Notes under the pieces: generated by a model
The model's database searches: none
What the model was told of the DNA's origin: nothing
The model's input: the letters and a program-made list of their open reading frames with translations, nothing else
Assembly: GCF_901933205.1 (NCBI RefSeq)
Contig: NC_044590.1
Location: 7,827,501-7,891,500, forward strand
From: Camarhynchus parvulus
Taxonomy: Eukaryota; Chordata; Aves; Passeriformes; Thraupidae
Length of the DNA: 64,000 nt
Reading direction: 5' to 3'
In this document: piece by piece, positions 58,831 to 64,000 of the stretch
Position numbering within the stretch: position 1 is the stretch's first letter
Layout: every line of letters starts with the position of its first letter
Made by a program: the position numbers and the translations under genes

Positions 58831-61049
58831 GTGAGCCTCAGACACCTGGATAAAGTGGGGATAAAACCACAGGACAAAAAGGACAGACCAAAGTGCTGTA
58901 AGAGGGCAAGGCTCTGGCCACAGCCCAGGAAGGTCACCTTTGCTGTCACTGTCACACGAGGCAGGTCACCAGCCTGGGGTTGGGGTCAGATCCTGGCTCA
59001 GAGGATCCCTGAGCACACAGCCCAGCACACAGGGCTGATGGAACACAGGGCTTGGGAATCCCCCAGCTGCTCTTCAGCACTGTGCAAACGCAGGGGTAGC
59101 ACCAAACCACTCTGGAAATGCAGCAGGAGGCTGGCAGCTCCCTTCTGTTTACAGGCAGCTCCAGCTCCTGTGAGGGACCTGTGACAAGGCATGCTGTATT
59201 GTTAGAAACAGTCTCTAGAAACCAAGGGGAACTGCACATGCAAGTGGCAGAGGGGCAGGCACCAACCTCAGCTCAGCCCAGACAGTTTAGGCAGCCTGGC
59301 ACCACTGAAAAAGAAATATTGCCACCCACCAAGTCAAAATAAAGAACATGGTTGTTAAATTTAACAGCAGCATGACAGACAAGTCTGCTCAGAGAAACCT
59401 TGCTGCAGGAAGGGGCTGAGGGTTTGCCCTGTGACCCAAAATTGATGCAAGGGAGCCACAAAAATCACAGCTACAAATGCTACTTAAAACATCATGAAAC
59501 TATATTTTATCTCCTGAACAGGGTGGCAGGCGCCCTTCATCCCAGGAGGGAGAGGCACAGAGATTTCTCACGTACAGCAATGAAACTGCTGACCAAGGCT
59601 TGACAGCCAGAGCCCAGCCTGGCAGGGACCACCTGCCTCTGGCACTGCAATGGCTCCAGCACCTGCCCACCACCCCCTGGCCCCATCACCACGAACTCTT
59701 CTCTGCTGGGTGTTTGCACCCCTGTCACTCACAAACTTTGGTGTTCCCCTCTGAGATACTCCAAAAAAAAGTGCTCTGCCATACGATTGTAGTCCTTTTG
59801 ATCACAGATCTGGGAAAATTTTGCCCAGATCTTGGAATGTGTATCCTGGAAAACGCATCCAAGGCAACCTCCTACAAAACAATTGTCATTTCTCTTGGTG
59901 CAGTTGTTTCTTTACACGTGGCTGACCCACAGCAGCTGCTTTGGGATGTGGCTTGGTGCAGATTTGTTTGCATTGGCACAGCCCAGGCAGCCCTGGCCCC
60001 GCAGCCCTCGTGTCTCTTCCTCTGCAGCAGTTTCCTGCCAAATCCATTTCTGGGGTGATGAGCTGAGGAGCAGTGCTCCTCAGGAGCAGCACTGCAATGT
60101 GAGCAGACGTTAATCCACACCTCTCCTGAACAGACGACTCTGGGTCTCCACACTTGGTTTCCTGCCCAGTCCCCACAAAGCTGCACCTTCTGCTGAGGCT
60201 GTGCTGAGTGTCCTCTGATGCCCCAACCCAAACCTTTTACTATCACTGCTTTCCTGCTGCACAGATTGACATTTTCTTTGTAGGTTTCCTGCCATCCTCC
60301 CTCTGATCACGCAGTGACATTATCCTGTGTTACATCACACCACCTTGTGTGACAGGGCAGGAGATGGCCCCTCTGTCCACCTGAGGAGCAGGACACTGGG
60401 CAGGGCATGAACAGACATGAGCTGAACACACAGGGACTCATCAATGCTGCCCTAAGAGGGAACTTTGGAAAGGCAATATACTCTGGTGGTAGCTTAATGT
60501 CACTAGGAATAATAAAATAATTAAGTCTCCCAGACTCCCTCTCCAAAGAGGCTCTTGGCAGCCTTGAAGATAGAACTAATAAATCCTTCTCATAACTCAA
60601 TCTCAAACCGCGCTAGCAGAGCAGGAGGGATTTTGATGTCCCTTCCCTCTCCCACACTCACAGGGCCCTGTGAGCACCTGTGTTCCCCCTCTCCAGCAGC
60701 TGCCCTGCTGCAGCAGAGCCGGGGAACAGCAGCTCTGGGGAGGAGCACCCGGCTGTGCCTGCGGGCACACTGCTGCCAGAGCTGCCCCGAGGGAGCAGAC
60801 CTCCTCCAGCCCCAGCTGGTAGAAGAAACATCCTGGTTTTCCCTTCTGCCTCTTCCTTCTCTCGAGTTCTCTGGGTAGCAGGCCACAGCACCACTGCTGC
60901 TCCTTCTCTGTTTGCTCAGCCCCGAGGAGGTTTGATGCTCTTTTACACACACACACCCCAACCCTGCCCCAGCCAAACGAGCATCTGCGCTGCTTGTGCT
61001 GAGAGGGGCATCCCTGCGGGGCTGCAGGAGGCTTCCTCTATCCTCAGGC

Positions 61050-61400
61050 AATCCTCAAATCCTAACATTTTGCTTTTGATTGTTAGGATTTTCAGATCTT
61101 CTATCACCCATTACATGCTCTTAATGAGAAGACCTGCAGAGAGTTCAGACATCTGCTTGCCGAGCCCTTGAGCCCTGGAGTCAGTAGCTCCATGTGTCAC
61201 TCCACATTACCTACCACTCCTTCCAGGTTGCTGGGCTTGGATGCTTTCTACCATCCCTTCCAACACAATTAGCATTTCTTGGAGAACATGATTTCAGGCT
61301 TTAATTGCCTTTGATCCTGCTGTAATCAATTTCTCAGGGCAGAAAGGCCCAGCAAAAGGCAAGTTAGGAAACAGAGGATGGTGAATGCCTTTGGAATGGC
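61050..61400. promoter_or_regulatory. AT-rich patch in CDH22 intron
   Basis: CACAATTAGC, CTTTAATTGCCTTTGATCC (homeodomain next to a TCF/LEF-type CTTTGAT) and GTAATCAATTTC in about 100 bp (61265-61335). Confidence 0.38.
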
Positions 61401-62899
61401 ACCAGTTGGATCTTAACATGGTCAGCTTCTCTAATTCCATCTCTTCCTTTAGTCACTCCATATGATGGGCATCTTCTTCCTGGATGCTCGCTGCTGTTAC
61501 CACAGATGACATTTGCTCCTTGTCTGATGAACCAGGGAGTGTGTGAGAGCTCCCTCAGACAGAGCAGAAGCAGGGAAAGAGAGGCACCAGCAGGCAATGG
61601 TGCAGTTTCCAAAAGCCCAACTTGCCAATCACCTGTAACTCAGCTATGTGGCTGCAGGGACACCCTTGGTTTTTGCATCTCCAGCCCTGAGCCAGCACAG
61701 CTCTGTGTGCCACACCCAGGACATCTGGAGGGAGCCCCAAAAGTGCTGTCCCCACCCTGCTGAGAACAAATCTCTCCCCGAGGTGGCTTTCTGGTGCCAC
61801 AAAGGAGCCAAGAGAAGTAGGTGCAAAGCAAAAGAGAGGATTTAAGCAAGAGCTTAGAGAATCCATCTGTGCTGACATCCATCAGTGTCACTCCTTGGCT
61901 GCAAAAGCAATATTTATAAATCACGTTTCAAAACTGGCTACAAATTTGTACAAAGAAACAGATGGGCTGGTGGTAGCAGTTTGTCACCACTGATATTTGC
62001 ACGGGGGAGTAGAGACAAGTGCATGGTGGAGAGGGGTGAATGCAGGAGAGGGAAGCAATGGGGGAACACAAGGGAGGATGCAGCAAGGTCACCTACGAGA
62101 GCAGGGGCAAAGGTGAGCGCACCCAGGGCAGCTGATGGAGTGGAGAAGGGGGCAGAAATCAAAGGGAGGGAGTTGGCACCAAGGCCCCCTGTTAGAAATG
62201 AGGGGTGCCTCCATCTGCCACAGGCAGCCACCTCCTCTTGCTGTGGAAGACAGCACTGCTCAGCAACTGGGAGGGTCTCCAAACACTCTGGGAATAACCC
62301 TGCAGCAACAACATTTGTTTTCCCAAGAGCAGCAGGCGGGAGGTGATGCCAGCTTTTACTCATTTTATGCAGTGTTACACCACACAAAAAGCTCCAGGGA
62401 TCATTTAGCACAAAGAGTTACCCTGTGCCACGAGAGCCTCATCCCACTCAAGAGAGCAGCAGCTCTGGAGGAGATGGTGGCACAGGTGTCCTGCATCTCC
62501 TGCAAGGGCAGCTCTTGGGCACTGCTGGTGGATGCCCACACAGAGCCAGGGAGCCCCTGCCGAGCCCCACACACCCCCAGCCATGTGCCCTGGCAGATGA
62601 GCAAACAGCAGTGGCGGCTCTGGGGTGGCAGCCTGGCCATGGCAGACACCCTGGCCCAGAGCTCGGAGCCTCACGAGGGGCTGGGCAGGGATGGACACCC
62701 GGGTGCAGCTCAGCGTGTTCAAGCACATTTCCATAAGGTTTTCCAAAGAAAGTGAGGGAAGGTAATCGCTGGGTGAGGGGCAAAATCTGGCTGAGGATTA
62801 AAGCCTGTTTACATGATAAGAAGCAAAGGTCTTCTGAACAGCTGCCCTTGAGCAGAGGGGGAGGGACTCAGGTCAGGGACAGCTGTGCTGCTCAGGACA

Positions 62900-63110
62900 C
62901 AAAGCAATATCCAGCTGTGCTACCATCACATCTGAAGCTTTTCCATTTTGACTATCCCTAATAATGCTGAACCAAACTGAGCAAGCAGGATCTTATGTCA
63001 GCAGAAGGCTCCTGTGATAAGCTCAGAACAAACTAAACCCGGCTTTTGACAGATAAAGCTGCAAAAGCAGAGAAAGAGAATGATTTTAAAAGAAAACCCA
63101 ACCAAAACCA
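62900..63110. other. AT-rich patch in CDH22 intron
   Basis: Moderately AT-rich unique sequence with CCCTAATAATGC; no stronger feature. Confidence 0.2.
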
Positions 63111-64000
63111 AAGAAGAATTTCAATGTAATCTGCTGGCCCCTGTGACAAGCACATGCACATGTGGCTGGAGAAGGTCCCAGTATCTGCAGGGGACCCCGC
63201 TGTACCCACTGCTACAATCAGCACCTAAATTCCCCCTTGAACACCAACCAAAAATAGGAAGCATCCTGATAACTACTTTTCTGGATTGTTAGTGTCCACA
63301 CAAATGCAGCGTACAAAGTCCAGCAGCAGCCAGGCTCAGCCAACAGAACCTGCATGGCACACCCCACCACTCGCAGCAGCATCGAGTCACCCAGGATGAG
63401 CTCAGGGATGCTGAGAACCCCAGAGCTGCCCAGAGGAACAGACAGGCTCTGCCTGGCTGCCTGTCCCAAAGGAGAGGATGAGCCTCAGTAAACAGAGGAA
63501 CTGCACCCAGAGCCACCACCTGACAGGGAATCAGGCTCTGCAGGCTGTGTCCCAGAGAACACACTGTGGCTGTGGGCTGGCTACAGCATGGCCCCACTGC
63601 CTCCCAGGGCTCTGGAGCTGCTCCCATTTGACAGGGGCACAGGGCTGGCCAGCCCCTAGATAACCCAAGCTCCAGGATTTACCTTGGAGAGGAATAAATC
63701 ATAATGCTCAAAATGGGAGCGTGTTCTTTTATAAATCCACATCATCTCCTTGCCTGCAGGCAGGTTGGAGATTTCCCATCAAGAAAGGGACTGAGAGCCC
63801 TGAAAATACCAAAGGCTTAACCAGACAGCACGAGAGGAGCTTTGTAGCTGCTTGCAGCGAGGAATAAAGCTGGCAGAGCCTCCTTGAGGAAATCCAAGCT
63901 GTTAGCTGATCAGTCCCACCATTTCAGGTTGACAAGAAGCTCTGCAACATGCCCAAAGCACCCAGAGCAGGCACAGAGAGACCATAACCCACCTCCCTGT

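Larger units (their letters stand above)
57247..64000 (-). other. CDH22 intron, extends past right edge
   Basis: No further cadherin exon can be found on the minus strand. The intron is over 6.7 kb. It holds AT-rich patches at 58660-58830, 61050-61400 and 62900-63110 and a short CA repeat near 60945. The rest looks like unique sequence. Confidence 0.65.

Noticed and set aside
57509..63469. Search for further CDH22 exons on the minus strand
   Set aside because: No cadherin motifs (LDRE, DxND, DxD) with splice sites were found; upstream exons must lie beyond the window.
1..64000. tRNA, rRNA, microRNA or snoRNA genes
   Set aside because: No A/B-box pairs, rRNA words or convincing hairpins were recognised by eye. 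A covariance-model scan would be needed to exclude them.

Overview
The window is vertebrate nuclear DNA, almost certainly avian and probably from a passerine. The reasons are a CR1 LINE remnant, solo LTRs that resemble passerine endogenous retroviruses, compact introns, GC-rich minisatellites, and the gene order NCOA5(-) - CD40(+) - CDH22(-). As I recall it, human chromosome 20q13 has the same order and orientation. There are no operons, CRISPR arrays or prokaryotic genes. The species call is inference.

1-11.6 kb holds the 5' half of NCOA5 on the minus strand. A non-coding first exon lies in a CpG island (about 11.4 kb). Two coding exons (8201-8363 and 7601-7708) make an N-terminal RNA-recognition motif. 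The start of the Arg/Asp-rich exon (1-186) runs off the left edge. The introns are AT-rich, apart from one odd GC-rich block at 1.83-2.66 kb.

11.6-13.5 kb is the gap between the NCOA5 and CD40 promoters. It holds a GGGATC/GGGACC minisatellite with G-quadruplex potential. It also holds a cluster of AP-1, STAT/GAS, kappaB and IRF motifs upstream of CD40.

13.5-19.3 kb is the complete CD40 gene: nine coding exons with GT/AG junctions, giving a 280-residue type I TNF receptor. Its tail keeps the TRAF2/3 site and a TRAF6-type site. A CpG-rich block with a 16-bp minisatellite sits in the presumed 3' UTR.

19.3-55.1 kb is a 36-kb gap with no protein gene I can support. GC-rich, minisatellite-laden sequence alternates with many short AT-rich islands carrying homeodomain-type TAATTA/TAATTG motifs. 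I read these as candidate conserved enhancers of the flanking developmental gene CDH22. Three LTRs, a CR1 reverse-transcriptase remnant and a possible CR1 3' tail are also present.

55.1-64 kb holds the last two coding exons of CDH22 on the minus strand (end of the ectodomain, membrane segment, catenin-binding tail) and more than 6.7 kb of the intron before them. The rest of CDH22 lies beyond the right edge. NCOA5 acts in nuclear receptor and RNA biology, CD40 in immune costimulation, and CDH22 in neural cell adhesion. They are neighbours by conserved synteny, not by a shared pathway.
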